From an uncultured Clostridia bacterium (lineage in GTDB: Bacteria > Bacillota_A > Clostridia > Christensenellales > Aristaeellaceae): DNA of 5,623 bases. The stretch covers positions 1 to 5,623 of the forward strand of contig CAMJTZ010000132.1 of NCBI GenBank assembly GCA_946408865.1, written 5' to 3'. The notes below the pieces were generated by a model, which was not told where the DNA came from, made no database searches, and was given only the letters and a program-made list of their open reading frames with translations. Of the stretch, positions 1 through 5,579 are shown in pieces (the first letter of the stretch is position 1; every line of letters starts with the position of its first letter). Made by a program: the position numbers and the translations under genes.

Positions 1-113
1 GCTGTCCTCCAAAGGAAGAAGATATTTATAAACAGCTGAAAGAGTATATTCTTGAACTCTGGCGGAACAGGAAACAAAGCGTTTCCCTCCGAAAGGAGGA
101 ATCGAAATGCTGA
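1..113 (+). CDS. ecfA2: C-terminal end of an ECF transporter ATPase, probably EcfA2 (partial, 5' end outside window)
   Basis: An open frame runs in from the left edge (first full codon at 3) and stops with TGA at 111-113, giving 36 visible residues that start CPPKEEDIYKQLKEYI and end in a basic, charged tail. No ATPase motif lies in this part. Two things support the assignment. First, the gene directly before ecfT in Bacillota is normally the second ECF ATPase. Second, the C-terminal region of EcfA2 proteins typically carries a 'Gx-x-P-x-D-I/L-Y' turn followed by an amphipathic helix, which the PPKEEDIYKQLKEY stretch resembles. If correct, the protein would be the cytoplasmic ATP-hydrolysing subunit that pairs with EcfA1 and docks on EcfT. 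The reading frame overlaps the ecfT start by 7 nt. The last 15 or so residues (RNRKQSVSLRKEESKC) look like a non-conserved extension. The identity rests mostly on context; the open frame itself is clear. Confidence 0.6.
   Translation, partial: CPPKEEDIYKQLKEYILELWRNRKQSVSLRKEESKC
86..99 (+). promoter_or_regulatory. ecfT ribosome binding site inside a small GAAA-tetraloop hairpin
   Basis: AAGGAGGA at 93-100 is a near-perfect Shine-Dalgarno, 6 nt before the ecfT ATG at 107. CCTCC at 86-90 pairs exactly with GGAGG at 95-99, leaving a GAAA tetraloop (91-94, GNRA class) that would mask the SD. The hairpin lies inside the end of the upstream reading frame, which stops at 113. A ribosome finishing the upstream gene would melt it, so coupled translation of ecfT is a reasonable inference. 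The pairing is read directly from the sequence; the regulatory role is not shown. Confidence 0.55.
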
Positions 114-925
114 ATAACATAGCCATGGGACAGTACTATCCTGTTGACAGCGCTGTACATCGTCTTGATCCCCGCGTAAAACTGATCCTCACAATCATTT
201 TCATCGTTGCGGTTTTTTTATCCCGCTCCTTTATCGGATATATTCTTCTCCTTGTGTTTATATTCTTTGCATGCAAAATGTCGAAAGTTCCTTTTAAGCT
301 CCTGCTGAAAGGCCTTCGCCCGCTGCGAATGATTATCATCCTTACCTTCCTGCTCAATCTGTTCTTTACGCCTGGCCAGGATGTCTGGGTTTCATTCTGG
401 ATTGTCCGGATTTACCGGGAAGGTTTTTTCCAGGCACTCTTTTATTCGCTTCGTCTTGTTTTTCTTGTTGCCGGTACTTCCCTACTGACACTCACCACAT
501 CACCCGTTGCGCTTTCGGACGGCATTGAAATGCTGATGTCGCCGCTGAAAATAATTCATTTCCCTGCACATGAACTGGCTATGATGATGACGATTGCCCT
601 GCGCTTTATCCCGACGCTTCTGGAAGAAACGGATAAAATTATGAAAGCGCAGATAGCCAGGGGTGCTGATTTTGAAAGCGGCAATCTTCTGACCCGCGCA
701 AAGGCTATGGTTCCCTTGCTTGTTCCTTTATTTGTCAGTGCATTCCGGCGCGCCGGAGATCTCGCCATGGCAATGGAAAGCCGCTGCTATCACGGTGGTG
801 AAGGGCGGACACGCCTTCGCGTACTGAAAACCACCCGGAATGACTGGATTGCGCTCGGAATCGTTATAGTTCTGCTCGCACTCATCATCTTGGAAGGAAT
901 TTTCCTGAAGGGAGTATTGTTTTGA
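107..925 (+). CDS. ecfT: ECF transporter transmembrane coupling protein EcfT
   Basis: EcfT is the membrane scaffold of energy-coupling factor (group II) importers. It links the EcfA1/EcfA2 ATPases to exchangeable substrate-binding S proteins for vitamins and metals. The 272-residue product has the usual family length. Near the N-terminus it has the conserved 'DPRVKL' entry (21-26), then hydrophobic segments at about 26-38, 42-56, 72-88, 112-130 and 247-266. The long cytoplasmic coupling region carries the family's two Arg signatures: A184-R185-G186 (in AQIARGADFESG) and S225-R226-C227 (in AMESRCYHGGEGRTRL). The second is a variant of A-R-G but fits the usual 'AMExRCYxGGEGRTR' form in Bacillota. 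The ATG at 107 is chosen for its strong SD at 93-100. The gene overlaps the preceding frame by 7 nt and truA by 4 nt. Which S component it serves cannot be told, because none is in the window; the ecfA-ecfT-truA order is the general-purpose housekeeping arrangement. Confidence 0.95.
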   Translation: MLNNIAMGQYYPVDSAVHRLDPRVKLILTIIFIVAVFLSRSFIGYILLLVFIFFACKMSKVPFKLLLKGLRPLRMIIILTFLLNLFFTPGQDVWVSFWIVRIYREGFFQALFYSLRLVFLVAGTSLLTLTTSPVALSDGIEMLMSPLKIIHFPAHELAMMMTIALRFIPTLLEETDKIMKAQIARGADFESGNLLTRAKAMVPLLVPLFVSAFRRAGDLAMAMESRCYHGGEGRTRLRVLKTTRNDWIALGIVIVLLALIILEGIFLKGVLF

Positions 926-1713
926 AACGGATTCTCCTGACTGTGGAATATGACGGAACAGCATATGTCGGCTGGCAGCGTCAGCAGAATGGCCTTGCCG
1001 TACAGCAGGTACTGGAAGAAGCGCTTTCGGAAGCGTGTGCGCATCCGCTGACCGTTACCGGTTCCTCCCGTACAGATGCTGGGGTCCATGCCAAAATGCA
1101 GATGGTACACTTTGATACAGGATCTACAATACCGCCGGAAAAATTTCCTTTCGTTCTGAACAATCTCCTTCCACCGGATATCCGGGTGCAGGCAGCTCGT
1201 GAGGTTCCTGATACTTTTCACGCCCGTTTCCTGACCTCGGGAAAAACATATACTTATCGTATACTGAACAACCGGCATGGGAGTGCACTTCTGCGAAACA
1301 CTTACTGGCATGTGCCGGTGCCGCTGGATGCTTTATCCATGCAGCAGGCGCTTGCGTTTCTTACAGGCACACATGATTTTTCTGCCTTCCAGGCTTCAGG
1401 CGGAACCGCCCGCACCACCATACGTACCCTGGATTATGCTGAACTGAAAACTGACGGCCCTGTTCTGACGCTGACAGTCAGCGGAAATGCTTTCCTGTAC
1501 AATATGGTTCGGATTATCGCCGGCACGCTGGAGGAAATCGGCCTTCATAAGCGTGAAGTCAATTCTTTTGCCCGTGCTTTCGCATCCCATAACCGTCTTG
1601 ATCTGGGAATGACTGCCCCGCCGTGCGGTCTGGAGCTGACCGAAGTCCGTTATCCTGACAGAGCTTTTACTGATCCTGCTTCCATCCGGTGGCACCGTGA
1701 GGAGGAAGATTAA
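922..1713 (+). CDS. truA: tRNA pseudouridine(38-40) synthase TruA
   Basis: TruA isomerises uridines 38, 39 and 40 in the anticodon arm of tRNAs to pseudouridine; it is a cytoplasmic dimer. The 263-residue product is of normal length. It shows the N-terminal 'LTVEYDGTAYVGWQRQ' strand (6-21), the catalytic motif GSSRTDAGVHA (47-57) with D52 as the nucleophile, KTYTYRI (108-114) holding the conserved active-site tyrosine region, NAFLYNMVRIIAGTL (189-203) with the conserved Arg at 197, and the C-terminal APPCGL (232-237). All key residues are present, so it should be active. The start is TTG at 922, supported by AAGGGAG at 908-914 (7-nt spacing) and by a 4-nt TTGA overlap with the ecfT stop, a typical coupled junction. 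In many Bacillota truA is followed by rplM-rpsI; here a flavoprotein gene follows instead. Confidence 0.97.
   Translation: MKRILLTVEYDGTAYVGWQRQQNGLAVQQVLEEALSEACAHPLTVTGSSRTDAGVHAKMQMVHFDTGSTIPPEKFPFVLNNLLPPDIRVQAAREVPDTFHARFLTSGKTYTYRILNNRHGSALLRNTYWHVPVPLDALSMQQALAFLTGTHDFSAFQASGGTARTTIRTLDYAELKTDGPVLTLTVSGNAFLYNMVRIIAGTLEEIGLHKREVNSFARAFASHNRLDLGMTAPPCGLELTEVRYPDRAFTDPASIRWHREEED
1699..1706 (+). promoter_or_regulatory. Ribosome binding site of the FAD-dependent protein gene
   Basis: GAGGAGGA at 1699-1706 lies within the last codons of truA and 9 nt before the ATG at 1716. It fixes that start, which follows the truA stop (1711-1713) by only 2 nt. Confidence 0.75.
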
Positions 1714-1715
1714 AA

Positions 1716-3308
1716 ATGCTTCGACTTTCCAATCTTGCTCTTTCGCTTGATTATACGGACACGGACCTTCAGAAAGCCATCCTCCGGAAATGCGGTATCC
1801 CGGCGGATCAGCTTCTTTCCTTTTCCGTAATCCATCGTTCTGTGGATGCCCGGAACAGGAACGATGTGCACTTTGTTCTTACCGTTCATTTCAAAGCAAA
1901 AAACGAGCAGATGCTTCTGAAAAAGTGCCGTTTCCTTTCCCCGGTTTCTCCTGTTCCCGCCGTTACTCTTCCGGCACCCCATTTCAGGTTCCCTCCATTG
2001 GTGGTTGGTGCCGGTCCTGCAGGTTTGTTTGCTGCGCTTACTTTGGCCCGTGCCGGCGCAGCACCGGTCCTGATTGAACGCGGACGTACAGTCGAATCAA
2101 GAACGCAGGATGTCGATAAATTATCTTCAGACGGATTGCTTGATCCGGAATCCAATGTACAGTTCGGAGAAGGCGGTGCCGGCGCTTTTTCGGATGGAAA
2201 GCTTACATGCGGTATTAAATCGCCGCATCTCCGTACTGTCCTTGAAACCTTTGTTACTCATGGTGCCCCGGAGTCAATCCTCATAGATGCCATGCCGCAT
2301 ATCGGAACAGACCGTCTCAAGGGTGTTGTCGCATCCATCCGGCAGCAGATCCAGGCTCTCGGAGGCACTGTATTATTTGAAACCCGTCTGGAGGAACTGC
2401 TTCTTTTCAACGGTCGTCTGAAAGGAGCTATTGTATCCTGCGGCGGAGAAAAGCGTGAATTCCGTACAGATACGGTTCTGCTTTGTATCGGCCATTCGGC
2501 ACGTGATACAGTTCAGTCCCTTTTTTCTCAGGGAATTCGTATGATTCAGAAACCTTTTGCCGTCGGTGTCCGGATTGAACATCCCCGGGCCTTTATTGAC
2601 CATGCGCAATATGGCCCCTATGCCGGCCATCCCGCTCTGGGCGCTGCTACCTATAAACTGGTCTGTCATACACCGGACGGCCGCGGCGTTTATACTTTCT
2701 GCATGTGTCCCGGCGGTCATGTGATTGCCGCAGCCTCCCAGCCCGGCGGCGTGGTGGTTAACGGCATGAGCTATCATGCGCGTGACGCAGAAAACAGTAA
2801 TTCGGCGCTTCTGATCGGTGTTCGCACCGACGATTTTAAAGATGATCATCCCTTGGCCGGAATGGTTCTTCAGCGGCAGATTGAGAAAGCAGCATTTCAG
2901 GCCGGCGACAGCAATTTCCGCGCGCCGGCACAGCGGGTGGAAGATTTTCTCTCAGACCGGGCCACTTCTGCTTTCGGAAGTGTCTGTCCCTCCTACCGTC
3001 CCGGCGTAACGCCTGTGGATCTTCGTTCAGTACTTCCTGACTTCGTAACACAGGATTTGAAAAAAGGAATCCGGGCAATGAACTCTCAGCTCTCCGGTTT
3101 TGCCATGCCGGATGCGGTACTTACCGCTCCGGAAACGCGTTCTTCCTCTCCGGTGCGCATTCTTCGGAATGATACCGGCGAATCAGAATCCATCTCCGGT
3201 CTTTTCCCTGTCGGTGAAGGTGCCGGTTACGCCGGCGGCATTGTATCAGCCGCTGTTGACGGTATCACTGCTGCCCTGAATGCTCTGGAAAAAAGCAATC
3301 TGCTGTAA
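1716..3308 (+). CDS. FAD-dependent oxidoreductase-like protein, COG2509 family (uncharacterised substrate)
   Basis: A 530-residue cytoplasmic flavoprotein of the widespread but poorly understood 'NAD(FAD)-dependent dehydrogenase' group COG2509. Residues 1-72 form the small N-terminal domain typical of the group, with the hallmark 'LLSFSVIHRSVDAR' (33-46). A Rossmann fold follows: VVGAGPAGLFAA (96-107) with the G98-x-G100-x-x-G103 dinucleotide motif, and E121 after the second strand, placed to bind the FAD ribose. The family signature NVQFGEGGAGAFSDGKLT (147-164) comes next. The C-terminal part carries ETRSSSPVRI (473-482) and the FAD-closing segment GLFPVGEGAGYAGGIVSAAVDG (495-516). There is no signal peptide or membrane segment. 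Length and motifs are those of an intact family member. No substrate or electron partner can be inferred. Its place directly after truA suggests co-expression but not a shared pathway. A strong SD at 1699-1706 supports the ATG at 1716; TAA at 3306-3308 is followed at once by a terminator. Confidence 0.9.
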   Translation: MLRLSNLALSLDYTDTDLQKAILRKCGIPADQLLSFSVIHRSVDARNRNDVHFVLTVHFKAKNEQMLLKKCRFLSPVSPVPAVTLPAPHFRFPPLVVGAGPAGLFAALTLARAGAAPVLIERGRTVESRTQDVDKLSSDGLLDPESNVQFGEGGAGAFSDGKLTCGIKSPHLRTVLETFVTHGAPESILIDAMPHIGTDRLKGVVASIRQQIQALGGTVLFETRLEELLLFNGRLKGAIVSCGGEKREFRTDTVLLCIGHSARDTVQSLFSQGIRMIQKPFAVGVRIEHPRAFIDHAQYGPYAGHPALGAATYKLVCHTPDGRGVYTFCMCPGGHVIAAASQPGGVVVNGMSYHARDAENSNSALLIGVRTDDFKDDHPLAGMVLQRQIEKAAFQAGDSNFRAPAQRVEDFLSDRATSAFGSVCPSYRPGVTPVDLRSVLPDFVTQDLKKGIRAMNSQLSGFAMPDAVLTAPETRSSSPVRILRNDTGESESISGLFPVGEGAGYAGGIVSAAVDGITAALNALEKSNLL

Positions 3309-3309
3309 T

Positions 3310-3346
3310 AGAAAACAGAACCTTTATCCACAAGGTTCTGTTTTCT
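3310..3346. terminator. Perfect 15-bp stem between convergent units, probable bidirectional terminator
   Basis: AGAAAACAGAACCTT (3310-3324) and AAGGTTCTGTTTTCT (3332-3346) are exact reverse complements separated by a 7-nt loop, TATCCAC. The stem starts 2 nt after the FAD-protein stop and lies 12 nt beyond the stop of the minus-strand apbE-like gene. On the plus strand the 3' arm ends in TTTTCT and a further T-run follows at 3355-3359. On the minus strand the A-rich left arm supplies the T-rich 3' arm. Both operons converge here, so one hairpin can serve both; the plus-strand direction has the better T-tract. Confidence 0.88.
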
Positions 3347-3358
3347 GAATATTCTTTT

Positions 3359-4795
3359 TCAGTTCCCCAGCCACGTCCCGGACAATTGTGCAGCGTCTTC
3401 CTTGGTATACAGACTCAGTGTCAGGCGATGCGGCGCACAGATCACCATGTTCCAAAGCAGGCGGTCTTTCATGTTTTCCATTGTCACTTCGCCTTCTGCA
3501 ATGCAATCGTGTCCTTCGCAGTCAGCCTCAATCATACAGAAGCCTTCCGGTGTCATACGGATCACGTTCAGCCATTCGCTTCCGTCGTCCAGTTTCTGTC
3601 GGATTGTCCTGGTTTCCTCTCCTTCTGTTGGCAAAGCCAGAAATCCTTCTGTATTCGCAGACTGCACTAAGATATAGCCCGGGGCAGGATCAGATTCACG
3701 TACCTGGATCTGCAGTATCAGCGGTTCTTCATTCTGCGCTGTCCGTTCCGCAGATTCCGGCGGCTTCAGTGTCTCCCAAGTTTCTCCCTCTGCCATGTAT
3801 TTTCCAAGTCCGGAAGTTCCTGCTGCACTGCGGTCACGCCTGATAAACAAAGCTTCGACGCCGTCCATGCTCTCAATCAGCTTGCTTCCCTTTTCTGTGC
3901 CGAGTGCGAAAACTGCAGTGGACAATGCGTCTCCCAGCATGGAACTGTCGGAAAACACTGTAACGGATGCAAGATCATTCTGTATCGGCCATCCGGTTTC
4001 ACTCGAAAGGATATGGTGATACGTTATTCCATCCACAGTAAATCCCCGCTCGTAAATCCCGCTGGTAACAGTGGACCCACCGAAATTCAGTGAAATCATC
4101 ATGGATTTTCCCGTTGGCTCATCAATATCCTGAATTCCGACTTTCCAGGGAGATCCATCCGGTTTCAGGCCAATCGAAACAATGTTTCCACCGAAGGAAA
4201 GTATTGCGCTGGTGATGCCGGCAGCTTCCAGTTTCGTCTTTACTGCATCAGCAATATAACCCTTGGCAATACCGCCAAGGTCAATCATCATGCCGGCCGG
4301 AAGTGTAACTCTGTTCCCATCCAGCCTGATCTGTCGGTAATCCACATGCTGTACAGCCTGTCCGATCGCTGTGGATTCCGGAATAACCTGGTTTCCGGAC
4401 GTGAAATCCCATAAAACGGAAACCGGAGCAATCGTAACGTCAAAAGCACCGGCGGATTTTTCGCTGATTTCGACCGCGGTTCGCAGGATCTCCGCCGTTT
4501 CATCGGATACAGTGACTGTTTTCCCTTCCGCGTGGTTAATATTCCAGATATCGCTTCCCTCAACCGTGCGGCTCAGCATTTTTTCATATTCTCCGCAGTA
4601 TTCCAGCCCTTTTTCCAGCAATTCCGGCTGATCTGTATAGGCTGTCAGTGTAATTACTGTATCCAGATAGTAGCCGACTTTGGTCTGTTTGGGAAGATCC
4701 GATGCCTTTCCCGGTCGGTTTTCGCATCCGCTCAGCGCCAGCACCATAACGATCATGGCAGTCAGTATCCGAAAAAAATGAATTCTTCTTCTCAT
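3359..4795 (-). CDS. apbE: Lipoprotein FAD:protein FMN transferase (ApbE) fused to a C-terminal NusG domain II
   Basis: ApbE enzymes move FMN from FAD onto Ser/Thr of extracytoplasmic target proteins, using Mg2+. The 478-residue product starts with a lipoprotein signal: basic MRRR, a hydrophobic core and lipobox L21-S22-G23-C24, so it should be anchored on the outer face of the membrane. The ApbE domain covers about 38-335: YYLDTVITLTAY (42-53), DLGGIAKGYIAD (172-183), SFGGN (200-204), TSGIYER (244-250), HHILSSETGWP (260-270) and GDALSTAVFALG (288-299), with the metal-binding-type D289 and T293. The usual H-I-x-D/N-P-x-T-G reads H-I-L-S-S-E-T-G. A linker (336-357) leads to about 358-465, which resembles NusG domain II: VIRMTPEGFCMIEADC...C...VICAPHRLTLSL, with C426-x4-C431 and C453. 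That makes it longer than plain ApbE by about 140 residues. It overlaps the upstream gene by 4 nt (ATGA), with SD GGAGGG at 4810-4805. The ApbE call is near certain; the NusG-II call is by motif resemblance. Confidence 0.93.
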   Translation of the reverse strand: MRRRIHFFRILTAMIVMVLALSGCENRPGKASDLPKQTKVGYYLDTVITLTAYTDQPELLEKGLEYCGEYEKMLSRTVEGSDIWNINHAEGKTVTVSDETAEILRTAVEISEKSAGAFDVTIAPVSVLWDFTSGNQVIPESTAIGQAVQHVDYRQIRLDGNRVTLPAGMMIDLGGIAKGYIADAVKTKLEAAGITSAILSFGGNIVSIGLKPDGSPWKVGIQDIDEPTGKSMMISLNFGGSTVTSGIYERGFTVDGITYHHILSSETGWPIQNDLASVTVFSDSSMLGDALSTAVFALGTEKGSKLIESMDGVEALFIRRDRSAAGTSGLGKYMAEGETWETLKPPESAERTAQNEEPLILQIQVRESDPAPGYILVQSANTEGFLALPTEGEETRTIRQKLDDGSEWLNVIRMTPEGFCMIEADCEGHDCIAEGEVTMENMKDRLLWNMVICAPHRLTLSLYTKEDAAQLSGTWLGN

Positions 4796-5469
4796 TTTTT
4801 CAGACCCTCCGTTTTTTCCTGATTGATATGCAGCGCGCGGAATACGCGCTCAGCTACAATGCCTGTCAGGGTCCCAACCGCTGCGCCTGCGCCAATCAGC
4901 ACCGGCAGGTATGTTGAGAGCAGCTGGGGGGTGCGCAGCACAGCGCTGGCTGCCAGAATCTGTCCGATATTATGCGCAATGGCGCCGGCAATGGAAGTTC
5001 CCGGCACGCCCCGGATCTTTCCTTTTCTGATCATGATCCACGCTGCAAAGCAAGCCGCGCAGGCTGCGGCGATCAGAATTACGATCCACAGCCGCTGACC
5101 TCCCGGATGAGGATTTTGAATCAGCAGTACAGTTTCCGCGCCGGCTGCAAGAATTCCGGCGAAAAGCGCACCGTTTTCAGGTTTCCGTCGGATCAGCAGC
5201 ATCACAAGAAGACTCAGAATACCGCCTGACAGACTGTAAAGGATCGCTGTAAGGCTTCCGAAAATCAGACCGGAAAGGATCACTTTTGCCAGCATCAGGA
5301 AAACAGCACTTTGCCAGTTCATCAGGTAGACCGCGTAAATCAGCACCGTATTGGCAAGTCCGAGTTTGATGCCGGGCGCAGCACCGCCCAGCAATGCTGT
5401 CAGGGGAATCGCCCGGTCCAGCAGACCCAGCACCAGCGCCAGCGCCGTCAGCAGCCCGAATCGTGCCAC
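4792..5469 (-). CDS. Gx transporter family membrane protein (heptaprenyl diphosphate synthase component I-like, EetB-like)
   Basis: A very hydrophobic integral membrane protein of the Gx transporter family (the COG/Pfam group once named heptaprenyl diphosphate synthase component I). It matches the family in GLLTALALVLG (5-15), PGIKLGLANTVLIYAVYL (32-49), the LSGLIFG (65-71) and LYSLSGGILSLLVM (77-90) stretches, SIAGAIAHNIGQILAA (159-174) and LPVLIGAGAAVGTLTGI (188-204). Members occur beside NusG-II and ApbE genes in electron-transfer loci, as here. The transported molecule is not established; a polyprenyl or quinone-related role is speculation. About residues 96-152 form an insertion with two extra predicted helices (100-117 and 128-147) absent from the usual 165-180-residue form. 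The coordinates use GTG at 5469, but that codon has no SD. CTG at 5490-5488, 6 nt after AAAGGGGGG, would add 7 residues (MKTSTQK) and looks like the true start. The gene overlaps the apbE-like gene by ATGA, so the two are co-translated. Confidence 0.88.
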   Translation of the reverse strand: MARFGLLTALALVLGLLDRAIPLTALLGGAAPGIKLGLANTVLIYAVYLMNWQSAVFLMLAKVILSGLIFGSLTAILYSLSGGILSLLVMLLIRRKPENGALFAGILAAGAETVLLIQNPHPGGQRLWIVILIAAACAACFAAWIMIRKGKIRGVPGTSIAGAIAHNIGQILAASAVLRTPQLLSTYLPVLIGAGAAVGTLTGIVAERVFRALHINQEKTEGLKK

Positions 5470-5496
5470 TTTCTGTGTCGAAGTTTTCAGGCCGAT

Positions 5497-5505
5497 CCCC
5501 CCTTT
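5497..5505 (-). promoter_or_regulatory. Ribosome binding site pointing to a CTG start for the Gx-transporter gene
   Basis: On the minus strand AAAGGGGGG occupies 5505-5497. It lies 6 nt before an in-frame CTG (5490-5488) but 27 nt before the GTG at 5469, too far to serve it. The frame is open up to a TGA at 5517-5515 and contains no ATG, GTG or TTG between. The motif therefore favours CTG as the true start. Confidence 0.5.
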
Positions 5506-5513
5506 CTTTTTAT

Positions 5514-5542
5514 ATCATATCACAATTCCTGGTTTTTTCCAC
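5514..5542 (-). promoter_or_regulatory. Probable sigma-A-type promoter of the Gx-transporter/apbE operon
   Basis: Read on the minus strand, TATGAT (5519-5514) differs from the TATAAT consensus at one base and is preceded by TG and one base (5522-5520), making an extended -10. At 17-nt spacing the -35 hexamer is GTGGAA (5542-5537), only 3 of 6 matches to TTGACA, which an extended -10 can tolerate. Transcription would begin around 5507, giving a very short leader ahead of the AAAGGGGGG site. Confidence 0.55.
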
Positions 5543-5564
5543 TGCTCCTTTTCTTTTTTCATGC

Positions 5565-5579
5565 ATTTTCCTGGAAAAT
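5565..5579. repeat. Perfect 7-bp palindrome, candidate operator
   Basis: ATTTTCC (5565-5571) and GGAAAAT (5573-5579) are exact inverted repeats around a single T. The site is about 23 nt upstream of the -35 position of the minus-strand promoter. It is too compact for an RNA hairpin, so a dimeric DNA-binding protein site is the more natural reading. It could equally be a chance AT-rich palindrome. Confidence 0.35.

Noticed and set aside
107..925. Assigning the ECF genes to riboflavin uptake to match the flavin-related genes on the right
   Set aside because: The ecfA-ecfT-truA order is the shared, general ECF module and no S component such as RibU is present; the two halves are convergent separate operons.
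790..1311. 173-codon minus-strand open frame across the ecfT/truA junction
   Set aside because: It is antisense to two clearly conserved genes, its translation shows no family motif, and no SD precedes it.
2373..2849. 158-codon minus-strand open frame within the FAD-protein gene
   Set aside because: It is fully antisense to a conserved flavoprotein, and its translation is not recognisable.
3388..3843. Plus-strand open frames (up to 151 codons) opposite the end of the apbE-like gene
   Set aside because: Several overlapping frames are open here at once, as happens opposite a biased coding strand; the minus-strand ApbE/NusG-II reading has real motifs.
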